A DNA stretch of 45,361 nucleotides from Actinomycetales bacterium (GTDB lineage: Bacteria; Actinomycetota; Actinomycetes; Actinomycetales; Dermatophilaceae), in assembly GCA_016710645.1 (NCBI GenBank), contig JADJVI010000017.1, forward strand, positions 1-45,361, given 5' to 3'. The notes under the pieces were generated by a model. It made no database searches, was not told the DNA's origin, and saw nothing but the letters and a program-made list of their open reading frames with translations. The position numbers were made by a program, and so were the translations under genes. The stretch's first letter is position 1, and each line of letters begins with the position of its first letter. Shown here in pieces: positions 34,604 to 45,307 of this stretch.

Positions 34604-34776
34604 GCAGACCGGAGCCTTTCGATGCGATGGGACCGGGGTCGGAGCCCGCGCGCGACGTCACGACACGCACGGCATACCGCTCACAACACCACAGTCGCCG
34701 ACCAGACTTCCCGGCACGCCAGAAGTTCACATTCTACCGTCAGTGCGCTGACGGTCGGTTCGGGAGAAGATGGGGC

Positions 34777-35625
34777 ATGCCTCGATCGACCTTCAAGGTC
34801 CACGACGTGCAACTGCCCACCTGCGTCGGGGAGGTGCTCGACTACGGCGCTCAGGTGCTGCGGTGGACCCCGGAGGACTTCGAGCCGGTGCTGTTCGTCA
34901 GCACTGCGGTCCGGTATGCCGCGGACGCACCGGTGCGCGGCGGGGTGCCGGTGTGCTGGCCATGGTTCGCCAGCGGCGTGACCGGGGACCGCACGCCCGC
35001 GCATGGGTTTGCGCGGACCTCCCAATGGCGGCTGGTCGAGCGGGTGGTCAAGAAGTCGTCGGCGACTTTCGTGCACGAGCTCACCGATGCCGACGCCACC
35101 AGCAAGGACTTTCCCTACCCCTATCGGTTGGTCGTGCGCTCCAAGCTCGGGCGCGAGCTCACCGTGTCGCTGACCATCACCAACACGGGCGATGAGACGT
35201 TCGAGTGCGAGGCGGCCCTGCACACCTATCTCGGCATCGGCGACATCCGGCACGTGCGGGTGACCGGCTTGGATGGGATGACCTATCGCGACAAGCTCAA
35301 GGGCAAAGACGCCGTGCAGAAGGGGGACCTATTCTTCGACGGCGAGACCGACCGCGTCTACCGCGGACCGCACGGTCCGGTCACCGTCATCGACCCGGCG
35401 CAGAGCCGGCGGCTGCTCATCTCGACCGAGGGAGCGGCCGACCTCGTCGTGTGGAACCCGTGGTCATCCAAGGCTCGGTCGGTCGAGGACATCGGCGACG
35501 GCGACTGGAAGCGGTTCGTGTGCATCGAGGCCGCCGCAGCCCTGGACGATGCCCTCACGCTGCGTCCCGGCAAGAGCCACACCATCGCCTACCGGCTCTC
35601 GGTCCTGCCCGGCACCTCCGACTAG
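34777..35625 (+). CDS. D-hexose-6-phosphate mutarotase (YeaD-like)
   Basis: 282 residues from ATG 34777 after GGGAGAAGATGGGGC; the longer frame from 34627 contains no family sequence. It belongs to the galactose mutarotase-like superfamily and interconverts alpha and beta hexose 6-phosphates. GGVPVCWPWF, PAHGFARTSQW (His/Arg), ALHTYLGIGDI (second His) and VVWNPWSSKARS with the late FVCIEAAAAL (catalytic Glu) are all seen. Cytosolic. No operon partner. Confidence 0.92.
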   Translation: MPRSTFKVHDVQLPTCVGEVLDYGAQVLRWTPEDFEPVLFVSTAVRYAADAPVRGGVPVCWPWFASGVTGDRTPAHGFARTSQWRLVERVVKKSSATFVHELTDADATSKDFPYPYRLVVRSKLGRELTVSLTITNTGDETFECEAALHTYLGIGDIRHVRVTGLDGMTYRDKLKGKDAVQKGDLFFDGETDRVYRGPHGPVTVIDPAQSRRLLISTEGAADLVVWNPWSSKARSVEDIGDGDWKRFVCIEAAAALDDALTLRPGKSHTIAYRLSVLPGTSD

Positions 35626-35820
35626 GCACGTCCCTCGGCGGGCAGCCAGGGGTTGACCACGCGGACTCCCAAGGGTTCGAAATCGGACACCCTCACAGCT
35701 CGGCTACCCGTCCTCGATCGCGGGACACGACCGGTTCAAAGGCCACGTCGACGTCCATCCGCAGAGAGTCGCGGATCGTGCGGCCCCCAGTCATGCGCTC
35801 GTAGTTGGCGCGCATGCAAA
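35622..35820 (-). pseudogene. Remnant of a PIN-domain (VapC-like) toxin C-terminus
   Basis: On the minus strand one frame reads RTIRDSLRMDVDVAFEPVV, then SRDRG, and another continues SDFEPLGVRVVNPWLPAEG to a stop at 35622 that overlaps the mutarotase stop. Joined, they resemble the last quarter of a PIN toxin (VVSRDR-x-F, then a strand RVVNPW). The rest of the gene is missing. The evidence is short, so this is tentative. Confidence 0.4.
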
Positions 35821-35860
35821 GGCGGGTATGCCGTGCGACTCGCGCCACGGCATACCCGCC
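35821..35860 (-). terminator. 15-bp inverted repeat after acs, built from GGTATGCCGT
   Basis: GGCGGGTATGCCGTG (35821-35835) and its exact reverse complement (35846-35860) flank a 10-base loop. On the minus strand the stem is followed by TTTGC. It lies 44 bases past the acs stop and should terminate acs. Both arms carry the dispersed word. Confidence 0.8.
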
Positions 35861-35903
35861 CCTTGTCTTGGTGTGGCGCCGCCTCAGCGGCATCCACCTC
35901 GGC

Positions 35904-37871
<1,968 letters not shown>

Positions 37872-38059
37872 CACGGGGCCTCCTGGCGTCGCGGGAATCG
37901 GCACGTCGAGGCATAGCGTGACCCGGCCGTGAGGGGCGCCACAACCCCAGCGGTATGCCGTGCGGCCAGACGGTGCGGCGCGCGCGATGAGCGGTCAGCC
38001 GTCGGCGCGCACGCCCCGCGTTGAGTTGTTGCGTGGCTCGAACCAGTCCCGCTCCGGCG

Positions 38060-39406
38060 TCAGATGACACCCAGAGCGAGCATGGCGTCAGCGACCTGGA
38101 TGAAGCCCGCGATATTGGCGCCGGCCACGTAGTCACCGGGCTGGCCGAACTCGTCAGCCGTCTCCAAGCAGTTGTCGTGGATGCCCTTCATGATCTTGTG
38201 CAGCCGCTGGTCGGTGTAGTCAAAGCTCCACGAGTCGCGCGAGGCGTTCTGCTGCATCTCCAGGGCACTCGTTGCGACACCGCCGGCGTTGACCGCCTTG
38301 CCCGGCGCGTAATGCACGCCGGCCTCGCGCAACACCCGGATGCCCTCCGGCGTGGTCGGCATGTTGGCACCTTCGCCGACGTACTTCACGCCACCCTTGA
38401 CCAGAGCAGCCGCACCCTCGGCGGACAGTTCGTTCTCCGTAGCGCAGGGCAGCGCCACATCGCACGGGACGTCCCAGATCGAGCCACCCGAGACGTAGCG
38501 CGCGGAGGCGCGGGACACGGCATACTCGCTGATTCGTCCCCGCTTGACCTCCTTGATCTCCTTGACCAGGTCGAGGTCGATGCCGCCCTCGTCGACGACG
38601 TAGCCGTCGGAGTCGGACATGGCGATGACCGTCGCGCCGAACTCTTGGGCCTTCTCGACGGCATAGATCGCGACATTGCCCGAGCCGGACACGACGACCT
38701 TGCTGCCGTCGAAGCCTTCGCCGTGGGCGTCGAGCATCTCCTTGACGAAGTAGACCGTGCCGTAACCCGTGGCCTCCTTGCGGGCCTGCGAGCCACCCCA
38801 GGTCAGGCCCTTGCCGGTGAGGACGCCGGCCTCGTAGGCGTTGGTGATCCGCTTGTACTGCCCGAAGAGGTAGCCGATCTCGCGGCCACCGACGCCGATG
38901 TCACCGGCCGGCACGTCGGTGTACTCCCCGATGTGCCGATACAGCTCGGTCATGAACGACTGGCAGAACCGCATGATCTCGGCGTCGGAGCGACCCTTGG
39001 GGTCAAAGTCCGAGCCGCCCTTGCCGCCGCCGATCGGCATTCCGGTGAGGGCGTTCTTGAAGGTCTGCTCGAAGCCGAGGAACTTGATGATCCCGAGGTA
39101 GACGCTCGGGTGGAACCGCAGCCCGCCCTTGTAGGGCCCGAGTGCCGAGTTGAAGTTGACCCGGAAGCCGCGGTTGATCTGCACGACGCCCTTGTCGTCG
39201 ACCCACGGCACCCGGAAGATGATCTGCCGCTCCGGCTCGCAGATGCGCTCGATGATCGACGCCTCGACGTATTCCGGCCGCTTCTCGACGACGGCGTGCA
39301 GACTCTCCAGGACCTCCAGGACGGCCTGGTGGAACTCGGCCTCTCCGGCATTGCGCCGCAGCACGGTCTGGTAGGTGCCGATCAGGGCGGGGTGCAGGTG
39401 ATGCAT
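38060..39406 (-). CDS. gdhA: NADP-type hexameric glutamate dehydrogenase
   Basis: 448 residues, the length of the small hexameric GdhA. It makes glutamate from 2-oxoglutarate and ammonium. GPYKGGLRFHPSVYLGIIKF and GGGKGGSDFDPKGRSDAEI contain the catalytic and substrate Lys residues, PAGDIGVGGREIGYLFGQYK the active-site Asp, and VVVSGSGNVAIYAVEKA the dinucleotide-binding loop. GEGANMPTTPEGI and AGGVATSALEMQQNA follow. It is alone in its unit, downstream of which lies the acs promoter region (37872-38059). Confidence 0.95.
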   Translation of the reverse strand: MHHLHPALIGTYQTVLRRNAGEAEFHQAVLEVLESLHAVVEKRPEYVEASIIERICEPERQIIFRVPWVDDKGVVQINRGFRVNFNSALGPYKGGLRFHPSVYLGIIKFLGFEQTFKNALTGMPIGGGKGGSDFDPKGRSDAEIMRFCQSFMTELYRHIGEYTDVPAGDIGVGGREIGYLFGQYKRITNAYEAGVLTGKGLTWGGSQARKEATGYGTVYFVKEMLDAHGEGFDGSKVVVSGSGNVAIYAVEKAQEFGATVIAMSDSDGYVVDEGGIDLDLVKEIKEVKRGRISEYAVSRASARYVSGGSIWDVPCDVALPCATENELSAEGAAALVKGGVKYVGEGANMPTTPEGIRVLREAGVHYAPGKAVNAGGVATSALEMQQNASRDSWSFDYTDQRLHKIMKGIHDNCLETADEFGQPGDYVAGANIAGFIQVADAMLALGVI

Positions 39407-39560
39407 GGTGAACCTCGGGTTGCGTGTCGGGGCACGTCGCGGAAACGTCGAGGTTCGAGGCTATGGCGGTATGCCGTGTCTCACGCACTCTGCGGGGTGT
39501 GAGTCTCGCGACGCGAAATGTGAGACACCGCAATGGTGGCTTCTCACGCGTTCCGGTATG

Positions 39561-39592
39561 CCGGCTCGGCGGGCTCGACCGGCTCGGCGGGC
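39561..39592. repeat. Two tandem 18-bp units
   Basis: CCGGCTCGGCGGGC occurs at 39561 and again at 39579. It starts directly after a GGTATGCCGG word and lies 10 bases past the stop of the hypothetical gene 39602-39967, before gdhA. The gap 39407-39601 also holds GGTATGCCGTG at 39467. Confidence 0.6.
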
Positions 39593-39601
39593 GTGGTCCG
39601 G

Positions 39602-39967
39602 TCAGGGGGTCGAGGGCACCGGGTCGTCGCGGTCATCCAGATCCGTGGGAAAGCCCGACTCGCGCAGAACTGCCACGATCCTGGCGATGTCGGCGGGATC
39701 GGCATCCGCGAGCGTCGCCTGCTCGAGACGCTCGCGGATGTCGTGCTGGGAAATGATCGGGCGCGACCGGTCCTGCACCCTGGATGGCTGACCTGCCGTG
39801 GCGGCCACCGCGAGCTGGGCGGCGATGACATGGGCGCCGTCGGTCGTCAACGGCCGGTGGATGAGCGCGAATTCGGGGGCGAACGGCGGCCGATTGAAGG
39901 TCAGCGGGCGGCCACCGGAGAGCCACCGCACGAATCGCCGAGGCAGCGTGACCAGTCTGGTCGCCAT
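39602..39967 (-). CDS. Hypothetical protein
   Basis: 121 residues. A basic N-terminus (MATRLVTLPRRFVRWLSGG) is followed by RPPFAPEFALIHRPLTTDGA, a helical part (HVIAAQLAVAATAG), and an acidic C-terminal helix (ISQHDIRERLEQATLADADP, then IARIVAVLRESGFPTDL). No membrane segment or known motif is seen. Composition and codon use are like the neighbours, so it is probably a real gene, limited to this lineage. It is divergent from trpS. Confidence 0.6.
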   Translation of the reverse strand: MATRLVTLPRRFVRWLSGGRPLTFNRPPFAPEFALIHRPLTTDGAHVIAAQLAVAATAGQPSRVQDRSRPIISQHDIRERLEQATLADADPADIARIVAVLRESGFPTDLDDRDDPVPSTP

Positions 39968-40126
39968 GGCTCATGGTGGACACCGCGCGAACCGAGTAGA
40001 AGTGGCGTCGCCAAGACTTCAACCAGACGCGCCTAGAGTTCACCCGGGCGACCAGTCGTTCATCGACCGTTAGTGGAGTCGAGGCGCGACCAAGCCCTGC
40101 TTCGGTCGCGCTGCTAGCCTGTGCCC

Positions 40127-40174
40127 ATGGTCTTCGCCCGCACCTGCACCAGCCCGCGGTGGCGCCGCGCCTGA
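40127..40174 (+). CDS. Putative trpS leader peptide
   Basis: Fifteen codons, MVFARTCTSPRWRRA then TGA, with a single Trp codon three codons before the end. It begins soon after a TAGCCT-like -10 element (40116-40121), so translation may be nearly leaderless. Followed at once by competing hairpins, it fits a ribosome-mediated attenuator sensing charged tRNA-Trp. The single Trp codon is weaker than the runs known in trpL peptides. Confidence 0.5.
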   Translation: MVFARTCTSPRWRRA

Positions 40175-40222
40175 CGGCGGCGCCCGAGACCTATTTCCAC
40201 GCCGCCCTCGAGGCGGCGTTTG
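40158..40222 (+). promoter_or_regulatory. Attenuator-like alternative hairpins before trpS
   Basis: Four G+C blocks can pair alternatively. GGCGCCGCGCC (40161-40171, inside the leader ORF) pairs with GGCGGCGCC just after its stop. That second block can instead pair with CGCCGCC (40200-40206). The terminator stem ACGCCGCC-CTCGA-GGCGGCGT (40199-40219) is followed by TTGCG. Stalling at the Trp codon would free block two to pair with block three and prevent the terminator. This is inferred from base pairing only. Confidence 0.5.
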
Positions 40223-40284
40223 CGTGTCCGGATCGGACCTGCGGATGACGCGGCGAGGCGGCCACGACCCCACGAGGACGAGAG

Positions 40285-41322
40285 ATGACGACGATGAGCC
40301 AGCCCACCGGCATACCTGCTCGCACCCGCCCCCGCAGCCTGTCGGGGATGCAGCCGACCAGCGACAGCCTGCATATCGGCAACTTCATCGGGGCGCTGGT
40401 CAACTGGATCGACCTTCAGGACACCTACGACGCGTTCTACTTCATCGCCGACCTGCACGCCCTCACCGTGGCGACCGACCCCGCGGTCCTGCGCCGCCGC
40501 ACCCGGGTGACGGCGGCTCAGTACATCGCGGCCGGGGTCGACCCCGAGCGGTCTGCGGTCTTCTGCCAGAGCCACCTGCCGCAGCATGCCGAACTCGGCT
40601 GGGTCATGAACTGCCTCACCGCCTTTGGCGAGGCCAGCCGGATGACGCAGTTCAAGGACAAGACCGCCAAGGGGCAGGTGGCCAACGTCGGGCTGTTCAC
40701 CTATCCCATGCTCATGGCGGCCGACATCCTCATCTACGACGCCGACAAGGTGCCCGTCGGGGAGGATCAGCGCCAGCATTTGGAGATCACCCGCGACCTG
40801 GCGATGCGCTTCAACCAGCGCTTTGGGGAGACCCTCGTCGTCCCGGAGCCGCACATCCTCAAGGAGACGGCCAAGATCATGGAGCTGACCGACCCCACGA
40901 GCAAGATGTCGGGCAGCAACTCCCCGGAGGCCGGCCTGGTCCTGCTCTCCGATGACCCCAAGCGGATCGTCAAGAAGATCAAGTCGGCGGTGACCGACGC
41001 CGAGCGGGAGATCCGCTACGACCCGGAGCACAAGCCGGGCGTCTCCAACCTGCTGGTCATGCAGTCGGCCCTCACCGGGGTGCCGATTCCGACCCTGGAG
41101 GCGGGGTATGCCGGGAAGGGTTACGGCGATCTCAAGGGCCAGGTGGCCGAGGTCACCGTCGCTGCGCTGGCGCCGTTCCAGCAGCGGATGCAGGAGTTGC
41201 TCGATGACCCGGCCGAGCTCGACCGGATCCTCGCCTCAGGTGCCGAGCGCGCTGGCTCCGTGTCGGCGGCGACCATGGAGCGGGTCAAGGATCGGATCGG
41301 TCTGCTGCCGCGGGCCCGATAG
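40285..41322 (+). CDS. trpS: Tryptophanyl-tRNA synthetase
   Basis: 345 residues, class I synthetase charging tRNA-Trp. The HIGH-type motif is in DSLHIGNFIGALVNW and the KMSKS-type motif in DPTSKMSGSNSPEAG. The Trp-pocket and dimer region MLMAADILIYDADKVPVGED, followed by QRQHLEITRDLAMRFN, is as in bacterial TrpRS. The start at 40285 follows GAGGACGAGAG; ATG 40294 is a close alternative. A leader peptide and alternating hairpins precede it, and a strong hairpin follows (41339-41379). Confidence 0.95.
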   Translation: MTTMSQPTGIPARTRPRSLSGMQPTSDSLHIGNFIGALVNWIDLQDTYDAFYFIADLHALTVATDPAVLRRRTRVTAAQYIAAGVDPERSAVFCQSHLPQHAELGWVMNCLTAFGEASRMTQFKDKTAKGQVANVGLFTYPMLMAADILIYDADKVPVGEDQRQHLEITRDLAMRFNQRFGETLVVPEPHILKETAKIMELTDPTSKMSGSNSPEAGLVLLSDDPKRIVKKIKSAVTDAEREIRYDPEHKPGVSNLLVMQSALTGVPIPTLEAGYAGKGYGDLKGQVAEVTVAALAPFQQRMQELLDDPAELDRILASGAERAGSVSAATMERVKDRIGLLPRAR

Positions 41323-41338
41323 CACCAGAAAACACAGC

Positions 41339-41379
41339 ACAGCGCCCGGGACGGAGCAGGAACACGTCCCGGGCGCTGT
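41339..41379 (+). terminator. Hairpin after trpS
   Basis: ACAGCGCCCGGGACG (41339-41353) and its exact reverse complement (41365-41379) flank an 11-base loop, 17 bases past the trpS stop. No U-tract follows, as often in actinomycetes. Confidence 0.8.
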
Positions 41380-41467
41380 GGTTCGTGGGGCCGGCATACC
41401 GGCGGTGTTGTCGTGCAATCCCCCTGGGGGTCATTCTTCCCCACGGGTCTTCCCCCGAAGATCCCGG

Positions 41468-41508
41468 GTATGCCGTGCCGGCGGCGGTCCCGAGCCGGCA
41501 CGGCATAC
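41468..41508. repeat. 15-bp inverted repeat built from GTATGCCGT
   Basis: GTATGCCGTGCCGGC (41468-41482) and its perfect complement (41494-41508) flank an 11-base loop between the convergent trpS and symporter genes. It may help terminate the symporter transcript (minus strand), and both arms carry the dispersed word. Confidence 0.8.
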
Positions 41509-41553
41509 TTGCTGGTCTTGCTGGTCTTGCTGGTCTTGCTGGTCTTGCTGGTA
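41509..41553. repeat. 9-bp tandem repeat TTGCTGGTC, five units
   Basis: Four exact copies and a fifth ending in A follow directly after the 15-bp inverted repeat. They lie 22 bases before the end of the symporter gene on the other strand. Unit number may vary between strains by slippage. No coding role is supported. Confidence 0.85.
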
Positions 41554-41574
41554 CAGCGGGTGGTGCGGCCTAGC

Positions 41575-43170
41575 TCAGTGCGAGATCGCCTTCTCGGCGC
41601 CCGCGCCGGTGAGGGAGCGGACCTCCATCTCGGCGTACTTCGCGGCGTTGTGCTCTTTCTCGGTGACCGAACCCAGCCAGCCGAGGAAGAACGACAGCGG
41701 CACCGAGATGATGCCGGGGTTGTTCAGCCCGAACCATTGGAAGTTCGCCGAGGGGAACATCGAGGTCGCGGCGCCGGAGACGACCGGGCTGCCGATGATG
41801 AGCACGAGCGAGCTGATCAGACCGCCGTACATCGAGAAGAGCGCGCCACGGGTGGTGAAGTTCTTCCAGAACAGCGAGTAGAGAATCGTGGGCAGGTTGG
41901 CGCTCGCCGCGACGGCGAAGGCCAGGGCCACGAGGAACGCGATGTTCTGGCCGTTGGCGAAGATGCCACCGATGATGGCGAGGATGCCGACGACGACCGC
42001 CGTGCGACGGGCGACCTTGACCTCGTCATCCGGCGACACGGCGCCCTTCTTGATGACCTGGGCGTAGATGTCGTGGGCGAACGACGCCGACGCGGTGATC
42101 GTCAGGCCGGCCACGACCGCGAGGATCGTCGCGAAGGCAACCGCCGAGATGACACCGAGGAGCAACTCGCCGCCGAGCTTATAGGCCAGCAGTGGAGCTG
42201 CCGAGTTCACGCCACCGGGAGCGGCCTTGATGGCGGCCGAACCGACGAGGGCCTGGGCGCCGTAGCCGAGGACGAGGGTGAACAGGTAGAACAGGCCGAT
42301 GAGCCAGATGGCCCAGACCACCGAACGACGAGCTTCCTTCGAGGTCGGCACGGTGTAGAAGCGCATGAGCACGTGCGGCAGGCCCGCGGTGCCCAGGACG
42401 AGCGCGATCGACAGCGAGATGAAGTCGATCTTGTTCTTGTACTGCAGACCCGGGTTGAGGATGTTGCTGTTGCCGGCCTGCTTGATGGCGTCGTCGAAGA
42501 GGCCAGAGAGGTTGAAGCCGTACTTCGCGCCGACCCAGAGGGTCATGACACCGGCGCCGAAGATGAGCAGTCCGGCCTTGATGATCTGCACCCAGGTGGT
42601 GCCCTTCATGCCACCGATGAGCACGTAGATGATCATCAGCGCGCCGACGACGGCGATAACGATGCTCTGGCCGGTGCGGTCGGTGATGCCGAGCAGCAGG
42701 GCCACCAGGCCACCGGCGCCGGCCATCTGGGCCAGCAGGTAGAAGGCCGACACGGCGAGCGTGTTGATGGCAGCGGCGGTGCGGACCGGACGCTGCTTGA
42801 GCCGGAAGGACAGCACGTCGGCCATGGTGAACTTGCCGGTGTTACGCAGCAGCTCGGCGACGAGCAGCAGGGCGACGAGCCAGGCGACGAGGAAGCCGAT
42901 CGAGTAGAGGAAGCCGTCGTAGCCGTTGACCGCGATGGCGCCGGCGATCCCAAGGAAGGACGCGGCCGAGAGGTAGTCACCGGTGATGGCGATGCCGTTC
43001 TGGCGTCCGGAGAACGCGCGGCCACCGGCGTAGTAGTCGGCTGCCGAGGTGTTCTGCTTGGACACCCGGATGACGATCCCGAGGGTGACCAGGACGAAGA
43101 TGCTGAAGATCGCGATGTTCAGCGTCGTGTTGCCGACCTGGGTCGCGGCCGGAATGACAAGGGCGTTCAC
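41575..43170 (-). CDS. Cation/acetate-type solute:sodium symporter
   Basis: 531 residues from GTG 43170, with about 13 hydrophobic segments. It belongs to the SSS family, ActP/MctC type, importing acetate, propionate or pyruvate with a cation. Landmarks are AADYYAGGRAFSGRQNGIAI, GDYLSAASFLGIAGAIAVNG, GTAGLPHVLMRFYTVP with SKEARRSVVWA, and VVAGLTITASASFAHDIYAQ. The start overlaps the stop of the DUF485 gene (GTGA), so the two are co-translated, the usual arrangement for acetate permease operons. With acs it completes acetate uptake and activation. The exact substrate is inferred. Confidence 0.92.
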   Translation of the reverse strand: MNALVIPAATQVGNTTLNIAIFSIFVLVTLGIVIRVSKQNTSAADYYAGGRAFSGRQNGIAITGDYLSAASFLGIAGAIAVNGYDGFLYSIGFLVAWLVALLLVAELLRNTGKFTMADVLSFRLKQRPVRTAAAINTLAVSAFYLLAQMAGAGGLVALLLGITDRTGQSIVIAVVGALMIIYVLIGGMKGTTWVQIIKAGLLIFGAGVMTLWVGAKYGFNLSGLFDDAIKQAGNSNILNPGLQYKNKIDFISLSIALVLGTAGLPHVLMRFYTVPTSKEARRSVVWAIWLIGLFYLFTLVLGYGAQALVGSAAIKAAPGGVNSAAPLLAYKLGGELLLGVISAVAFATILAVVAGLTITASASFAHDIYAQVIKKGAVSPDDEVKVARRTAVVVGILAIIGGIFANGQNIAFLVALAFAVAASANLPTILYSLFWKNFTTRGALFSMYGGLISSLVLIIGSPVVSGAATSMFPSANFQWFGLNNPGIISVPLSFFLGWLGSVTEKEHNAAKYAEMEVRSLTGAGAEKAISH

Positions 43171-43511
43171 TGCAGGGTCCCCCGCTCCATGTGCTCGGCC
43201 AGCTTCTCGGCGGCCGGGTCGAGTTCACGGTCTGCCCAGCGGGCGTAGTACATCGTGATGGCGAACGTCGTGACGAACTGCAACAGGCCCAGGATGAGGC
43301 CGACGGTGATGTTGCCGACGACGTGCTGGCTCATGAAGTCGGTCGCGTAGGTCGCGAGGATGACGTAGAGGAAGTACCAGGCGAGGAACGCGCCGGTCAT
43401 CGGGAAGACGAAGCCGCGGAACTTCTTGCGAAGGGCCGCGAACTCCTGCGAGTTCTGTACCTCGAGATATCTCGCGGCACGCTCCTCGCTGATGTCGTTG
43501 GGACCGCTCAA
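43167..43511 (-). CDS. DUF485 membrane protein, symporter partner
   Basis: 114 residues from a TTG start, chosen because GGAGG lies six bases upstream. A soluble N-terminus (YLEVQNSQEFAALRKKFRGF) carries the family's QxSxEFxxLRRxxRxF pattern. Two helices follow (TGAFLAWYFLYVILATYATD; VGLILGLLQFVTTFAITMYY) and then the RWADRELDPAAEKL tail. DUF485 proteins (YjcH type) are coded directly before acetate symporters and may aid their assembly or activity. Confidence 0.92.
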   Translation of the reverse strand: MSGPNDISEERAARYLEVQNSQEFAALRKKFRGFVFPMTGAFLAWYFLYVILATYATDFMSQHVVGNITVGLILGLLQFVTTFAITMYYARWADRELDPAAEKLAEHMERGTLQ

Positions 43512-43745
43512 GGGGGACCTCCAGTGGGACGGGACTACGGATCGTCTCCGCAGTGGCGTGGGTCACAGACTGGGGGCTGATGGCGCGAGCCGCCAGAGGG
43601 CACGCGCCGGATGGGAAGGGGTGCTGCCTGAAGGGTCAACCGGCTGCGCCGAACGGTCACGGCATACGCCCAACGGTCGCGCCTCGCGCGAGTCCGTCGG
43701 GACCGCGCGCCGCAGGCACGCGCCTCGGGCGAGAGTCGGGACGAT
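43512..43745. other. Intergenic gap between the two symporter loci
   Basis: About 230 bases that should hold the promoter of the DUF485-symporter operon and the end of the upstream symporter transcript. One GGCATAC copy lies at 43663. No clear terminator with a U-tract is seen. Confidence 0.35.
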
Positions 43746-45288
43746 TCAGGCGTCGGTATGCCGTCCGGCCACCTCCTCGGGCGCGTGCAGGCGCACGAGG
43801 ATGCGGGCGGCGTTCTTGGGGACCGAGCCCGGGGTGGCCAGCGAGACGATGACCGTGGTGGCGAAGGCGATCGGCATACTCCAGGCGGCCGGCTGAGCCA
43901 GCAGTGTGCCCAGCCACCCGCGGTCGCTGCTGCCGCCCCACCCAGCGACCGTGGCGACGGTGGCGCCGATGGCCAACGCGCCGCCGACGGCCAGGCCCGC
44001 CAGCGCGCCGGTGACCGAGAGCCGGCGCCACCACACGCCGAGCACGAGGACTGGCGACAGCGTCGAGGCCGCGACGGCGAAGGCCATCCCCACGGTGTCG
44101 GCGAGGGTGACCTGGCCCCAGAACCACGACGCGGCATACGGGACGAGGATGGCGACGGCGGAGGCGAGCCGGAAGCTGTGGGTGCGCGGCAGGTCGCCGC
44201 CACTGCGCCGGTTGAGTCGGCCGGAGAAGAGGTCCTGGTCGATGACTCCGGCGACCGAGACGGTGAGCCCGCTGGCCGTCGAGAGGAAGGCCGCGAACGC
44301 GCCGCCGGCGAGGATCGCGGAGAGCAGGTCACCGAGGGTGCCGGGGACCATCGCGCTGGGCAGCAGCAGGACGATGCTGTCGGCCCGAGTGCCCGGGGGC
44401 AGGGCCGGGAGGTAGATGCGGGCGAGCATCGCGATGATCGGCGGGAAGACGTAGAAGAGGCCGATGAGACCGATGACGATGACCGTCGTGCGCCGGGCCG
44501 CCCGGCCGTCGGGGTTGGTGTAGAAGCGGACGAGCACGTGCGGCAGGCCCATCGTGCCGAAGCACAGGGCGAGCAGGGTCGAGTAGGTGGCGTAGACCGG
44601 GTGTTCGCGGGCGGCATACCCCGCGCCGGGGCCGTTGAAGGGGCCGTTGGGGGAGGTGACACTGGGGAGGGGTTGGCCGTCGCGGAGCCAGAGCCACAGC
44701 AGCACGAAGGACGGGACGGCGATGGCGACGAGCTTGATCCAGTACTGCATGGCCTGCACCAGCGTGATCGAGCGCATGCCGCCCGCCGCGACGCTGGCCA
44801 GCATGACGACTGCGACCACGAGGCTGCCGATCGCCGGGTGGGCGCCGGTGACCGTTTGCAGGGCCAGGCCCGCGCCCTGGAACTGCGGGAGCAGGTAGAG
44901 CCAGCCGATCGCGATGACCAGCAGAGAGGAGATGCTGCGGATCCGTCGCGATTGCAGTCGGGCTTCGGCGAAATCGGGGATCGTAGGCCCCTGAGCGACG
45001 CAGTGGGGCGGCGACGAGGACGAGCAGGACGAGATAGCCCAGGGTGTAACCGACCGGCAGCCACAGCATGTCGGTGCCGAGCGAGTAGACGATGCCGGCG
45101 ACGCCGAGGAAGGACGCGGCAGACAGGTATTCGCCGCTGATGGCCGATGCGTTCCAACCCGCGGTGACGGTGCGCCCGGCGACGTAGAAGTCGCTCGTCG
45201 TGCGGGACAGCCGCAGCCCGAGGGCGCCCACCGCGACGGTGACGACGCAAACCAGGGTGATGGCCAGCAGGCCCCAGCTAGAGGTCAT
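43746..45288 (-). pseudogene. Second SSS-family symporter with one frameshift
   Basis: A sodium/solute symporter paralogous to the one at 41575. The N-terminal half from ATG 45288 reads SDFYVAGRTVTAGWNASAIS, GEYLSAASFLGVAGIVYSLG, then VLVAAPLRRSGAY, where the frame breaks near 44985. The next frame gives IPDFAEARLQSRRIRSISSL, WLYLLPQFQGAGLAL, then VAGGMRSI-like text, GTMGLPHVLVRFYTNP and LSTASGLTVSVAGVIDQDLF, ending HTDA at 43746. Two bases appear missing at the break. The rest is well preserved, so this is a recent mutation or a sequencing indel. Confidence 0.85.
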
Positions 45289-45307
45289 CGGCTGCTCGTG
45301 TGGCTGC

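Noticed and set aside
41509..41553. Possible CRISPR-like array
   Set aside because: Units are 9 bp with no spacers; it is a simple tandem repeat. No other array is seen in the window.
41413..43248. Plus-strand open frame of 611 codons opposite the symporter
   Set aside because: Antisense shadow of the symporter, full of Glu, Asp and Gly from complementing membrane codons.
43758..45140. Plus-strand open frame of 460 codons opposite the second symporter
   Set aside because: Low-complexity Arg/Gly/Asp shadow of the minus-strand gene.
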